64,000 bases of DNA, taken from the NCBI GenBank assembly GCA_009741485.1, contig CM019216.1:48961248-49025247 (forward strand). The letters run 5' to 3'. Both the position numbers and the translations under genes were made by a program. A model generated the notes under the pieces. The model had not been told where the DNA came from. It was given only the letters and a program-made list of their open reading frames with translations, and ran no database searches. Shown here in pieces: positions 27,101 to 40,378 of this stretch. Every line of letters starts with the position of its first letter. Position 1 is the first letter of the stretch. This DNA comes from Malurus cyaneus samueli. Lineage: Eukaryota; Chordata; Aves; Passeriformes; Maluridae.

Positions 27101-28227
27101 AAAGACCTAAGTGGGAAAAATCTATATAACAGTATTCCCAGTAACTTTTTAGGTATGGGATGGAGCATACTACCAGGTGGCATATAAATGACAAAATGCA
27201 GATAATAATCATCTGTTTCATTGTCCCCTGGCTCGAATAAAGTTATTAAGAAGCTGATTACTCACCCAAATGTTTTAGAGGGCCCCAAATGAGACGATTT
27301 AGGGAAAGAGAGTTTTTACCATGCTGCTTGTTTTATTTTGCATGCTGTATGTTTTTACATGAATCAGTGCTGAGTTTCCCATTCTCTGTGTGTTCAGTCA
27401 TCATGAGGGAAAACATAAACTCAAGTGCATGGCCGTAGCTCCCCATCCCACTGTGAAAGCTTGCAAACTAAGCAATGTGTTGGGTTTTTTCAGTGCACAT
27501 CATTCTTTTTCTGTGGGGAAGCTGGGGAAAAAACATGCAGCTCCTCACTTTCCTCTAAGATTTGAATATCTCTTTTTATGCACCTGTAAAGCTGTGGAAA
27601 CATTCCCTTTACTTGTTAAGTACTATGACAAGAGGCGTGTGAATGGGAATTCACTACAGGCAATTCTCAGAGATCCTCAATTTCATGTCCTGCGGAGCAG
27701 AACAGCACCTGAGGGAGATGACAATGGTGTCATAGGAAGTAGATGGTGGCCAAAAACCTCTTGGCCATGTCCTCATGTCAGTACTTGCCCTGGCACATGC
27801 TACCATACTCCCAAGGGGAAACTGAGGCTGTTCTGGAGAGCAGCAACATTGGCTGTACCAACATCCAGGCTTGTAGTGATAGTGGTATCCACACCCAAGC
27901 ATCTGATAAACAAAATCAACATCTGGAGTCTCCTTACTCTGTTTGCAAGGTTAGGTTGTGGTGGAATGACTGACACAGTGAGGCTCCCAGTCTGCTGTCT
28001 TCCTTGAGGATACAGTGAATTCTGATCCTGGTAAATTCCATTACTCTTTGTACCTTACATCTGTCTGAGGACAGAATCCTCAAGGCTGCCATTTGCAGGC
28101 TTCCTGTAGTCAAGAACGTAGAAAAATATAGAAATACCATCTGCAGAAGCATAAAGCACAGCTTATAAATGAGAAACACCAGCACAATTGACCAGGGAAA
28201 GGTATTGATAAAAATAAAGTGATTTTT
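24169..28227. other. Non-coding sequence, including an unrecognised 205-codon open frame
   Basis: Unique sequence. A hairpin and direct-repeat cluster lies at 25839-25887. A plus-strand frame of 205 codons runs from 27390 to 28007. It starts in sequence without an obvious initiation context, shows no domain, signal peptide or repeat, and overlaps a minus frame of 82 codons and a second plus frame of 76. I treat it as a chance frame. Confidence 0.5.
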
Positions 28228-28262
28228 GGTGATTCACCTCTTCCAACCTAAACTGTCTGAAA
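28228..28262 (+). mobile_element. Possible CR1 3'-tail remnant
   Basis: The string TCTTCCAACCTAAACTGTCT resembles the last bases of CR1 LINEs, which end in a TTCCAACCTAAA-type motif followed by short TTCTATGA repeats. Those repeats are decayed here. The match is short and could be chance. Confidence 0.3.
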
Positions 28263-31200
28263 GTGGGGTACTGCAGTGACAGTTGTGTGGATTATTCACT
28301 TCTTCAGCAGGCATTTTTTGTTGTTCACAGTGTGCACATAGTGTGCATGTTTCTGTACATGTCTACACCCACGTGAGGGAACCCCAATTCATGGATAGAT
28401 ATCTCATACCAGTCTGCTGCGGCCTAAACAAGTCCAGCTGTGCTAGCTTTCTGCTGAAGTTTGGCCAAGTTTCACCCCACAGGTGGACAGTAGCAGATTT
28501 CAGTTTTCACTAGTGTGTCTCACTGCTACTTCTCCCCACATTCCAAGAAAGATGTTGTTACTACTTAACTACCAGCTTTATTTTGGTGGAAAGTACCTAA
28601 ATTAAGTATTAACTACACTCTTCCACTGAAGCTGCTATGACCTGCAATTTGTCAAACCATTTATTCCTCTGCTGTAAGCAAAAAGCAGCACGAGATCTCC
28701 TCCCAGACAGCATTCCTGCTGAAGGACCCGGTATCCAGGAGGTGGACCTACTGTGGCTACAATGAACAACGGGTTATTTAATCACTGAAAAATTACATTC
28801 CTGCTTCTGCTTTTTCTCCAGCATTTGGGGAATATTTTACAAATTGCGAGAAGGGAGGAGGCATTTTTAAATCACATCCATTTTAACAATTTAGAACATT
28901 TTAATCCAGCCACTGACCTTGCCAGAACACTGATCAGAACACTCCAGAGCATTAGTAAAATATATATGCAGAGATGATTTTTGCAGCCATTATGGAGGTC
29001 ATCCATAATGTTAAACTTCTCACCACCGGCACAAACATGCAAATACAAGCAGACAAAAGCATGCTTGTGTTTTTCCATGCTCTATGTATTTTCATACTTT
29101 TTGAATAACAAAGTGAGGAAGATTTCAGGGAATAAAGAAGAAGCCAGTCTGGATAAATCATTAAGGTATAACTTGCAGACTGTGGATTAGGATGCATCTT
29201 CCACCAAAATGGCTGGTGTTTTGATGGCTGAAATAGTTTGCTGTTGGTTTGGGAGAGAGCAAGAAAGCAGTGGCACAGGGTGCTCATTTGAATAATGCCC
29301 TAAATCAGTCCCATATGTTGACCCTGTGACCAATCCTTGCTGGCAAAAAAATCCAAACAAATCAGTGGTATTTTTCAAATGGCTTCCAAGCAAGAGTCTG
29401 CATTCACCTAGCACGCTTTGCACCTGCATAAATAAGACATTTTCCTTTATTGATAGCAAGGAAAAAATCCCCTGTTTTGATTCATGCATAGGAAAATAAT
29501 AGTGTATATAATTAATACAGCTTGACTAAAGTATTAGACATGGCTGTACAGATACTCTCCTATTTTTCTGATCTAACAAATAGTGTGTTATATAAAACTG
29601 CAATCTCACTCCACGTGTGCTTTGGAGGGAATTGAGAAAGTCTGGCATTGAGCCACTACCTTTGCTAAATACTCATCTCCCACCTAAAATAGCTGAAACA
29701 GTCTGAAGTTCAAGGTGTAATGACTGAACAGGAACTGAGCAAGATTCAGAATTGGTTACTTATTCATAGTTGTTTCTCTGTGTGAAGATGGGGCTGGTTC
29801 AAGGCTCCTCAGGCAGCACAGCGAGAACGCAGTTTCCCTTTGCCAAGGCTAAGGCCAAGGAAACTCCTGCCAGGGAAAATAAAGTGAGGTATGGAGAAAA
29901 GACCAATGTGGTGAAGAACCAGGAATGACTTCTCAAGAGCTGAGCTTGCTGCTTCTGGTACGTGGGGAGACCACATTGATGGAAGCAGAGGACTGCCAGG
30001 AGAGGCTGCCACCACACACACTGCTGCCCCTTTTCCTGCAGCAGCTGCTAACCTGTTTGTAAGGCTTTGTCATGGGTAAGTAGGCTTGGCTACAGATTGT
30101 TTATCTTCCCTGACAGTCTCTAGGCAAACTGAGCTGCTATTTACAGCTAGATCTGCATTTTGAGGCATTTTCTTGTAGCTACATCAAGGATGATAGCACA
30201 ATAAAATTATCACCCTAACTGCAGGACACAAAACTACAGACAGCAAAGGTTGCTCCTGCTATAAGGACCTCACAGCCTGCAAACAGATAAATACAATATA
30301 CATCTGGAAAGGTTATAAGGGGACAACAAAATTGCTGTGTGCAATATAACAGCTACAGGCCTTTGCAGTCCTCTGCAGGCATTACCACAAAGGTGAGAGT
30401 TTCAGGAAGTTGAAGGAGGGCACTGATTTTTTGTGGAGAGTCTATAACTGATTAAGACAGTGGACATGCTTGTATTTTTTACTTGTGATAGGAAAAACTC
30501 TAGAAATTTGTGGGCTGATATAAGCCCAAGGGGTAGAAATAATCATCAGTCTACAAAGAGTTCAGAAGGCAACTGAAAGCAAGAATGAAAATTTGAACCA
30601 AAATCTGAAGGAAATTCTTTGTCTCTCTTCACTTGGAAGGGAGGCCTCCTAAAACTACAGCTGGGCTAATTTTATCTGTAGGGATTACATCTGGTTTGCT
30701 TTCCAATCAAAAGATTGCATTTCTCTCTATTGAGGATATGGATATTTTGTATCACCTTCATAAGTGCTCTAGAACACTTCCAAATTTAGCACTACTCCAG
30801 CTTAATACAGTACTTCAAGATGTAAAAGCAAATTACATCAGAAGTATTGTTTTTAGAATGTCTCTTCATATTCACAGACACTAGGTTTGACTGGTCATGA
30901 TTTTGGCAGTGGAAATGGTAATTCTCATGTGATCTGAGTGTGTCTGTAAATTCACCCTTTCCTGCTGAAGCCTTCAGCACTCTCCTAAGATGCCTATGCT
31001 TAGTCATATATCTGCAAACCCTGTAATTCTATCATGCTACACACCTATGCCATTCTGCCTCTTTATTCCAGTGAGACTTTGCACATTTAAAAATTACTAT
31101 TTGCAAAAATATTCTCATTAACATTTTCCAATAATGCTTCCAACTATAATCGGGATTTCCCTTGGAATTCCCTGCGCAGAGAAATGTGCGATGCACGCTC

Positions 31201-32460
31201 GGAAAACCTGGTGTGCCCAGACTGCATCAGACCACTCATGTTTGCCCTCTACTCATAAGTGCAGTGAATCTGCCATGGGCAGGGGGGGCAGCTCTGCCCA
31301 GGCATCTGAGCCTGGCACATCCAGCCTGCACTGGACCTGTTGGAAATGTTCTCTGCATGCAGAAAGCCCTCTTGTGATTTGCATATCCAGCAGCACCATC
31401 TGATCACTGGTAATTTTGCCAGGGATGAAAAATTCTATCCAACATGGTGGAGGTTTTCTTTCTGAATAAATTTCAGACTATAAGCAGGGGATGTGTCTAT
31501 AGAAACACAGGTCTGGGTGTAACTGCACAACGACAGATTGATCCAGGCTTGGTTCCTCTTCAGGAGTGTTCAGCTTTCCAGGCTGATTGCTGGGGTCACC
31601 AAAGAGCACAGCTTCTGCTGCAGCTAATGGGTGTGACAAACCAACGGACAGCCATCCCCAATCAATAGCTGCCCATATGCCATCGAGTGCTACAATTTTT
31701 TTTTTTCAAGAAATGGCTCCTCTACACATCTTTAACTGGGTCAAATGCCTGCTGGATACGCCTGTCTTCTTCATTGAGGGTAAAAGTGACCAAGACAAGT
31801 AATTTAGACTAGACATACAACTTTGAAGTGCCTGAGAACATTAATCCCTTCATTGTTTCCTAAGAAACTGGGTCATACACATTCAGTTCCTCTCTCCATT
31901 TGTTTCTCTATGTGTCTGTCATTCCTCCTGCTGCCTATTGGTTAACTCCAAGCAAATCTGACAGAAGGACAGAAGTTCCAAACAAAATTACATTTCTGCA
32001 AACTTTGTGGAGTCAGTGGCTTGGTAATGGAGGTTAGCCCAGTTCAAGGACTAAACAAAAAGCTACAGTGTAAGAGTAGTAATTATCTACTTGGTCTGGT
32101 CTGCCAGCTGGCCAGTTGGGACACATGCATGGATTGGACAGTCAGCATTGGAACTGATACAGCTCTTACTTCAGCTTCTTTAACCAAAACCCAGTAGACA
32201 GAGAGGCATGGGAAAATAGGTGGCGTGGAAGAAAATGGCATATATTGCAGAATTTTGAAGTCATAGGTAATCTCAGGTTACTGCAGTGAAAGTGCACAGG
32301 CAGACATACCTGAAAAACGCATCTGGCCTCATCAATGGTTGATCACAGAGCAATTTGCACATGAATACTGTGACACATAAAAGCCATGTTTTACTCTATT
32401 ACATAGGCTGTATAATAGTCACTCTTGTATTTTAGATTGAAATATACATGATATAGGTAT
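28263..32460. other. Non-coding sequence, nothing recognised
   Basis: Unique sequence. Frames are 111 codons or fewer and unrecognised. A small GC-rich patch at 31160-31350 has overlapping plus frames of 71 and 89 codons that look like chance. Confidence 0.55.
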
Positions 32461-32722
32461 GAAAATATATATATGCATATATATTATATACACTATATAT
32501 ATATACTATGTACTATATACCTATCTCTACACAATATAGGTATGAGCGAGTATACATATGCATATGTACATTCTATATATGCTGCATAAATACACATAGT
32601 CTGCTACGGCTTATTTCATATACTGTCTGAACTCAATGTACTACATAACACACACTGTAATCTGCCACTATAATACATATATTATATATTATAATGTGCC
32701 CTTTACATATATATACTATAGG
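32461..32722. repeat. AT-rich TATA/ACTATA microsatellite cluster
   Basis: About 260 bases dominated by degenerate alternating TA with interspersed CTATATAC units. It includes a perfect 16-bp palindrome, TACATATGCATATGTA, at 32553-32568. Such tracts can extrude cruciforms and are length-variable. Confidence 0.75.
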
Positions 32723-35700
32723 CAGACATGGAACTGATCTCTGAATCAGATTCATAACCTGTTTTCTAGAGTTGAAATCAATGAAGGAGGGGGTGAGGAA
32801 TGAATGTTTTGAAAATATTTTTTTTCTTTTTTACACTTAATGTAGTCAATGGCAGATAGAAAAATAAAGAGAAAAGGTAAAAAGGAAGAGAAGACAAACA
32901 TGCCTATCTCAAATACAGATAGAGATGCAACATGTTTGTAATGATCTATAAATGGGATTATTCTATAGTGTGTCTATAATTTTGTCTAGCTTTCCTCAGT
33001 TGGGGGAAAATGATGCTGGTGACCTCAGCAGAATGCAGAAGAAAGCCAGGATTTAGTGCTGTGGAAAAACCCAGCCTCCAGATGCCACTTGCTCAGGTGT
33101 GCGGGGCCAGCATAGCTGCCTCAAAGCCAGGCATGGGATAAACACCTGGCAGTGCTGAGAGCCCAGCAGATAGGAGAGAGGAACTGTTACCTCTGAAATT
33201 CTGCTTCTGGGCATGATGGAATAAATACACATTTGTGTCCTGGTGCTAAAGACGTTCCTTCTGCTGAAATCTGCACTGCAGGATGAGAGATGCTTCCCTG
33301 TGGCTACACAGCAGAGGTGACAGAAAGCTCTGAGCTCGAATAACTGTGCTCTCTTAGGTGAAGTGGTTCTTTCATGTTACCCTCTGGGTTTCCTCTGCTG
33401 CAAAGTGAGTCAGATCAGGTCTGGCTGGTTATCAGCTGCTGACCATGGAGGAAGGGTGGAGAGGGTTTGTGAGAGTCTCAGCCTGCTGCCTGTGGCATGT
33501 CTGTCCAGGAAAGAAGCCAGGAAGAATTTGAAGGAAACTATTGAGCTTGGTACTTGCTGGGTGGTCCAATAAGTTTGACATTTTTCATGCACCTTATTTC
33601 CACTACAACTGGGTGGGGTCCTTTTCTTTCAATATAATAATTTTCTTTTCCAATTTAAAAACTGTTATGAAGATTCATGAAGTGTTTTTTTGGTTTTTGT
33701 TTCTTACTTTTTCCCAGTGTCTGCCACTCTGTGCCCCAGAGTTTCAGGAAGAGAAGAACAAAGGAAACTGCTGATGGAACATTTTTGATGAGAGTATCTG
33801 ATTTTTTAAGTTTGCTTGGAATGCTGATAAAGGCTACCAAGTTTCCCAGGCACCTGGGAAGAAAACAGAGGTATTTCTTTTTCCTTTTCTCCTCCTTGGA
33901 TGGCATGCCTGTGTTGGCTGATTAATAATCTGGACTAGAGTTTGTATTGTTAACTATCATGCCATTATGATAAATTAAATGTTTCTTGTGGCTTTTCAGT
34001 GAGGTGAGACATTTAATTGGTTTATTTAATGAATAAATAATTGTCATTTAAAATATGGCCAGTCACTTGGCTAGTGTGGGTTGCCAGCATCCTTTCCTTC
34101 TCTGCAGAAGATTGTGGGTATCTGCACTGGGTGTTTTTCAGCAGCACATTCGCTTTTACAGAACTCCTCTCTCCTACAGCTCTCACTCAATTTTGTTGCT
34201 TCAGTTTCTCTGGGTTGATTGCAGCTGCAATCTTTTCTTTTTTCTTTTTCTTTTTTTTTTCCATAGAAAAAATTTACACATAGCTATTTCACCCATGTTA
34301 TAAACCTCTTAAGAATACAAATCTGCTTGCTTGGAGATGTTTTTTGGCTTGAGTTGTGGTGAGAGGAGTTGAAGGTCACAGCAAATGCTTCTGGCTTGCT
34401 AACCTAACACCCTGTGGCACCCCTCTGATTTTTAAGATTGCAGTAAGTTTGATTTGAAGGAGGTACATTTCTTGAGCGTCTTTTAGTAAAGTCTCTCATG
34501 TGATTTCTTTTCTTTTCCTTTTTGAATAAGAGCCAGGTTTTTCTTATTCTTTGAGAGTAAAGATATATTATAGCTGCACCCATCAACTGCCTCTGAATAC
34601 GGGGTTAAAAACATCTGGAGTATTATTCATTACTAAGTAATCTGTGAGCTTGTTTCCATTTCTCCTTGAGTCAGGAGGTTGACAAAAGCAAAAGGTCACA
34701 GCCCAGCCAGGCTGTTTTGCAACACTGAATGTAAAGTGCACTGCACTGGATTCACATAAGGTACCACTGCTCATTTATTTGAGCTGTGCAGAGCTGGGCT
34801 CTGTGAAGCAATGCAAAAGTGACATTTATGTTGCATGGAACAGTAGGACTGTCTCTGCTCACAGGAGCAAGGGGCCGTTCTGATCGCAGCCAGGATCTGC
34901 TGAGGTGTTTGCTGTGAGCAATCTCCAGTGCTGGGATCAACAGCTGCAGGGAGAGCTCTGGATTTCACCCAGTTTTGGTGGCATGTGCATCCCAGGGGCC
35001 TCAAAAGGATTGGGAAGCTTTTATATATGATGCAATTCTGTGCCTCCACACTGACTTTGTGTGTGTGTGCCTCCACACTGTCACAGCTTGGCTCAATGGC
35101 TCCCTGAACCACTGCAGTGTGGTGTGTGCTCAGACATCACCCCTTGCCAAGGCCAGCGGGCCACAGCACTGCTGCTGTAGCATCACAGCCCTGCAACTGC
35201 CTCAGTGTGAGCCCAGGCCTTGTTTTCCTGGTTTACAGAAGGATCAGAGTGGATTTGCAGCACTGGTGAGGGCTAGGGCAAAATTTCTTTTGACTTCAGT
35301 AAAGTAGGATATCTGGGGAAATCAATTACCTGGAGTTTTTTAGTGTTTTGTTTCCTTTTTTGTAGGTTTTTTTTTAATTTGGTTTGGTTTATTTGGGGGC
35401 TTTGGCATTTGGGTTCTTTTGTTGCTTTGCAGTTTAGTAACTATAAATGTTGTAACTAAATCATATTGGGGGAAAAACTGTTATGATTTTTCTATAGCAT
35501 TAAAAAGTTCACATCAGGAGGCAAGTTGCAAAGTGCCAACATAGGAAGAAAAACATCATATCCTATAGTTTTGCTGAATGGTTTGAGTTTACTTCTCAGT
35601 CTATATCTTCTGCAGATTTTTTTCAATTTGGCTTCATTGAGATTGTGCAGGAAGTTAAGATTTAAATATTTCAGGAGAGGGACAGTAAGCAAGATATAAC

Positions 35701-35784
35701 ATAAAACTGGTCACTTGGGTAAAGTCAAACTGTGAATCCAGTAATTTCTTCTTGATCAACACAGAATATTGAACTGAAGTTCAT
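32723..35784. other. Non-coding sequence, some GC-rich patches
   Basis: Unique sequence. Segment 33930-34060 is AT-rich and resembles conserved non-coding DNA. It contains a 10-bp inverted repeat, AATTAAATGT at 33973-33982 and ACATTTAATT at 34009-34018. A pyrimidine-rich run lies at 34228-34262. The 34770-35300 stretch is GC-richer, with overlapping frames on both strands (113 codons minus, 110 codons plus) that are not recognisable. A T/G-rich run lies at 35339-35400. Confidence 0.5.
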
Positions 35785-35922
35785 CTCCATCCCATTCTCA
35801 TCCCATCCCATCCCATCCCATCCCATCCCATCCTCCATCCCTCCCATCCCATCCCATCCATCCCATCCCATCCCATCCCATCCACCATCCCATCCCATCC
35901 CATTCCATCCCATCCCATCCCC
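35785..35922. repeat. (TCCCA)n pentanucleotide satellite
   Basis: About 138 bases of tandem CATCC/TCCCA units, interrupted by shorter CATCC variants, CCACCATCC and a TTCCA change. On the minus strand it reads GGGAT/GGATG and gives open frames of repeated Gly-Met-Gly-Trp-Asp, which are an artefact of the satellite. Confidence 0.95.
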
Positions 35923-38900
35923 CTCACAGTATCTAGGGTGAGAAGAGCACTGAGATTTTGTAATGCAAATTCACAGCCAGACAATTTTCACCCTCTGTTG
36001 TCCCCCAGCATAACAAAGGGCACAGACCTAGGGGTTGCAGACACACCCTAATGTTCCTGCCCTAGCTCAGCCTATTTGAGGATGAAGTGTGAAGTTTGTT
36101 TGCTTTTCCCAACAAATTCTCTGCACCAATTCTCATTTTCTCCAGGCTTGGTAAAATTAAAGCCAATAATGTCTTTACCTGGGGCTGATCCAAGACCCAG
36201 GGATCCCACCTCTGCCCTCAGCTGGCTCCCAGCAGGCTTCTGGCCACTATGGATCAGCTGGGGTCCCAGGAGCTATGCCAGCAGCTTCAGAGGGAGCAGC
36301 TGCCAGCTCTTGCACACAGGCTTTTCCCAAAAGTATCTTTGGCACTTGCTTTGAGAGCTAGTGTTCATACATCTTCTATAAACTGACCTATCTGTTCTAC
36401 AGTAGTTTGCCATGCTAGATTTTGAAGTAGTTGACCCAGGATGAAAGCAAAATCTCAGCAGGTACGGGATGGAAAGGATGCATGGCATCAACATGCTCTG
36501 AGGTGATGCCAGGCAAATGCTGCTGGGTCTGAGGCCACAAACACCTCCAGCATTGCTGGAGCAAAAGGAGAGGGCAAGTGTGAAGAGTGCAAGAAGGCAA
36601 ACATTAAGATAGATTTTATGTCTACAGATCAGCAATTATCCATTTTTTTAAAAAAAAAGTAAGGCAGTGTGATCACTTTTCCAGGTTTTGTTAGCAACAC
36701 AAAAGCATGGCTGAGGCCATAACTCATGCCTGTAGATTCCCAAGACAGCATTCATTTTTCTAGGCAGCACCTGTGACAGTGTCTTGTGTCCTAACAGAAA
36801 AATTGTCTTTCATGTGAACATTACTGCTTATGAAGGGAAATTCAAAGCACAGCTCTCAGAATTAGATTATTGTTTAATAAAGTAGGGCCTTCATTCCGGC
36901 AGCTATTTTATTGTAGTGGGCAAAAATGCAATTTTAATATGTCAACCACGCAATACAGGCTTTATCTTTTGCAGTGCTGTAGGCATTAAAATACAATTTA
37001 TGAGAAACATCTTCAGCAAGCTCTGTGCAATGCTCTGATAACAAGTCCTGGCATAGGTATCATTTAAGAAGCAAAATATTGAGGCAGATTCTCTTTGGTG
37101 AAATCCCTTTGGCCAATCAAAGACTACTAACGTCGGCAACGATGATTTCAGCTCCAGAAACTAAAGAAGGCAGAACCTGCAGTCCTGGAAATGGTGACAA
37201 GCTCTCATTTGTCATCCTGGAGGACAAGAATTTTGATGTTGCAAGAAAACTCCGGTAGAGCTGACCAAAGAGGTGTGGTATTTATTAGTCCAAACACTGT
37301 CAGCAAAGTCTATCTTCCTCTACTCCTTCAGGATATAAAATCCCTGCAATGCAGGTCCCTAGTTACCATTTGTAGGCAAAAAAAGTCAACACTGCCTTTT
37401 ACTGCAATAACCAAATGTTTATTTCATGTTTGCAGGACTCCTCTGAAGGACAAAGGAGAGATGCACTTCATAATGCAATAAAGCCACACTGCCATGTTTT
37501 TCCAGAAAGAAGCAGTTCTGTGGACTTTGCTGTCTTTTCTGTGCCATGTAATCTACTCGATATGATTGCTGGGAAACAAAGCAGGAGAGAGGAAGAGGTA
37601 CACCAGGTGCTAGTAAATGAAGCATACAAATTCCCAGGATGCTAACTCTCCTTTTTTAATTATGTGGAGAAAAAAAATATGCAATGCTTATGAAAGGAGA
37701 TAGGTTGATAGAACAATACTACTTCTTTTCCATGGGACCTTTCCAGTACAAGAGACAGGTGTACTCAAATTCATGAATTTTGCTTCATTATTCGTTCCTT
37801 TTTTTTTTCACTTGGGCCTTTCAGCGAAGTTACAATCCGTGGCAAAGAATAAGGGTTGGACCAATAAAAAGCCTTCTGTTTAAAATGAAGTAAAACTTTG
37901 CCCCTATCTGTTACAAGGGAATACATAAGACTAGTAAAGCAGTTCAACATTCCCACTGCTGCTGTAAAAGATAAACACTTCTTTCCATAGGGCAATATAA
38001 ATGTAACCTAAGTTAGGTATAATTAGTCATATTTTCTCCAAGAAATGGGGAGGGAGAGGAAAAAGCACAAACTCTGAAAAAAAGTTAAAACACGAGAAGA
38101 AAAGAATAAATATTGCTGAAGTCTAAGATGCCAGGAAATGTGTTTCAAAAATCAGATGTTTTTGTAATGCATAGTGATCTTTGCAAAAAATAATCCCCAC
38201 TGCTCATAAAAATGATGAAATGATACAGTTGCAGAGAGTTTGCACACCCTCTTCCTGCCTGCCCATGATTGCATATTTAACCTCAGCATTAAAAAATGTG
38301 AAAGAGTTAGAGGAATTTTTTCATTCTGTTGCTGTTCAGGCAAACAGGCTATTTCCAAGTTATATTTGTATTATAAAGGTTAGTTCCAATGTGCTCAATG
38401 TCCACAGCAGGGTTCAGATATTCAGAAGAGCAAAAACCACAGTTTCCACTACCTCAGTGGAAGGCAGTGGGTACTCAATAGTCCTGGAAATCTGGCCAGT
38501 CTGTTTAAATAACTAATATTGGTTCTGAGTCCTTTTGCAGAGCTCTTTTACCAGGACAAACAAATTAAAAATAGGACTTGCATCTTGAATTCTCTGCGCA
38601 GTTCTTTGTTCCCCATTTCCAAAATAAAAGAGTAGAAAGAGAAAAGCATGTCAAAAATGACAATGTGCAAAATTAGGCATTGACTTCTGTAGAGGGAGCT
38701 AGACTAAGAGTATTCATGTTGGAAAAGAGGAATGTAAAGGGATATATGATAAAGAAATAAAATGTCATGAACAGTATAGAGAAGATGAACAGTGAAAGAT
38801 TATTCATTATTTTTTACATGCAAGGACTACCAAATTTCAGATTACATAAATTTATGGGAAAAATCTACCAAGGGTTATTAAGCCAAAAGGTGCAGCTTTT

Positions 38901-39290
38901 TATTTAAGAGGTCATTAAACTCCAAACTGATGAAAACTGTGAAATATACTAGGAAAAAAAAATCACTGTAAACTTGTTCTGGTTTTCCTTAAGTGTCTGT
39001 GACTTGCTACTGGCAGAGAAGTGGTAGTGGCCTTCATGGACTTTTAGTTGGACCCAGTGCAGCAGTTCTAGTTCTTATAAATGGTTGGGCAATTCAAATA
39101 GCAGGGAACCAGACCCATGATGCAAGAGGTCATTTCATCTTTCTGCATTTCATAGCTGAATAAACAGATCAGTGAGTAGGAGTTGAGAGGTAAATTAACT
39201 TTTGTATTCAGCACTGGCAGAAAGATAGTACAGCATAATATCCACTTCTGGTAACCGTAGTTTTTAGAGGGTGTCAGGAACTTGGAGAGA
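35923..39290. other. Non-coding sequence, nothing firmly recognised
   Basis: Unique sequence. The segment from about 36850 to 37180 is AT-rich and homopolymer-poor and looks like a conserved non-coding element. A 120-codon minus frame (36273-36635) is not recognised. Confidence 0.5.
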
Positions 39291-39294
39291 ATAC

Positions 39295-39303
39295 AAAAAA
39301 AAG

Positions 39304-39342
<39 letters not shown>
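39295..39342. repeat. Poly(A), 8 + 39 bases
   Basis: Eight A, one G, then 39 A without interruption. It is the longest homopolymer in the window. No AATAAA precedes it. Confidence 0.9.
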
Positions 39343-39346
<4 letters not shown>

Positions 39347-39410
39347 CACCAGGAAGACTGGGACTTTACTTCTCAAGGGAGACAAACAGAAAGTTTTATC
39401 CACATTTTGG

Positions 39411-39435
39411 AAAAAAAAAAAAAAAAAAAAAAAAA
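39411..39435. repeat. Poly(A), 25 bases
   Basis: A second A run, 68 bases after the previous one, followed by a purine-rich GAAATAAAGAAAG stretch. Two independent A tracts so close together are unusual, but no duplicated sequence is visible between them. Confidence 0.9.
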
Positions 39436-40335
39436 GAAATAAAGAAAGAAAATCAGTCGTTCAAGGGCGTTTTAAACTACTGAGAAAATAAAGAGGAGCA
39501 GAAAGTTAAATCCACAAAAATTCAGACTGGAAATAATGCAGACAGGGGGGAAGGGAGGCATTATTTGGTTATTTCTGTTTGGTTTGATTTGGTTTGGTTT
39601 GGAATGGGTTGGGTTTTTTCCCTTCCCAAGGGAAAGGAATGTTAAACCATTAAAGAAAATTACAAAAGAAGTGGTGGATTTTCCATCTTTAATATCTTCA
39701 AATAAATAATATTTTTTTCCAGTCAAGCATGTTGTTGTATTTTATTCAGGGTTAACAGGTTAAAAAAACCTCACCACAAACAAAACAGAAGGATAGACTA
39801 TTTGTTCTAATGGTCCTTCCTAGTGTTGTTGAGTTGGTGACGGCAAAGGATCCCTTCTCCTGAGTGGAATCCCCTCAGTGTCTCCCCCCAGACGCAGTCT
39901 TTGTCTCTTCACATATCCTGAACAGCAAACACACACAGAACACTCCAGGTCCTGTTTGATGGATTTGTAAAATCTTCACAAACAGCCTTCCAAATGCAAC
40001 TACATTTGTTGATTGTTAACCATAAGTCCTTGGTTAATCATAAGATCCATGTAAAATCTCAAGGTCCTCTTCAAGAGATCTCAAAAGATCGTACTCTTCT
40101 ACTTCAACTCAGAAACAAACTATACAAACAATTTATTTCATTTCTAACAGATATCTTTTGGAAGACCTCAAGTTAAAAAGGCTCTGGAAGCTCCCAGCAC
40201 TCAACATCCTTGCCATGAATATTTATTTTGAAAGCACCTTCATCTGTTTGGGAAGTAAAAAAAAGACCAGTTGCTTTCAGGACATTGAAGCTGCTGCTAC
40301 TGTAAGTCTACATCCTCCTTAGAGTACAGCCATAG
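39436..40335. other. Non-coding sequence with a T/G-rich run
   Basis: A T/G-rich run at 39560-39617 resembles others in the window. The rest is unique and AT-rich, with no gene recognised. Confidence 0.55.
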
Positions 40336-40378
40336 ACTGGACTCCAGCAAAGGTCTTTCAAACCTGAATGGAATTGAA
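40336..40378 (+). mobile_element. Possible CR1 3'-end remnant
   Basis: The string GGACTCCAGCAAAGGTCTTT followed by CAAACCTGAATGG resembles the CR1 3' region, in which a GGACT..GAT segment precedes AAAGGTCTTTTCCAACCT. The terminal octamer repeats are not preserved. The match is short, so this is tentative. Confidence 0.3.

Noticed and set aside
27390..28007. 205-codon plus-strand open frame
   Set aside because: No domain, signal peptide or repeat; overlapping frames on both strands; no initiation or splice context that stands out. Most likely chance.
34141..34155. GCAGCACATTCGCTT resembling the start of U6 snRNA
   Set aside because: The surrounding bases do not match U6 and there is no downstream snRNA body.
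35725..35984. Gly-Met-Gly-Trp-Asp repeat protein on the minus strand
   Set aside because: Direct translation of the (TCCCA)n satellite.
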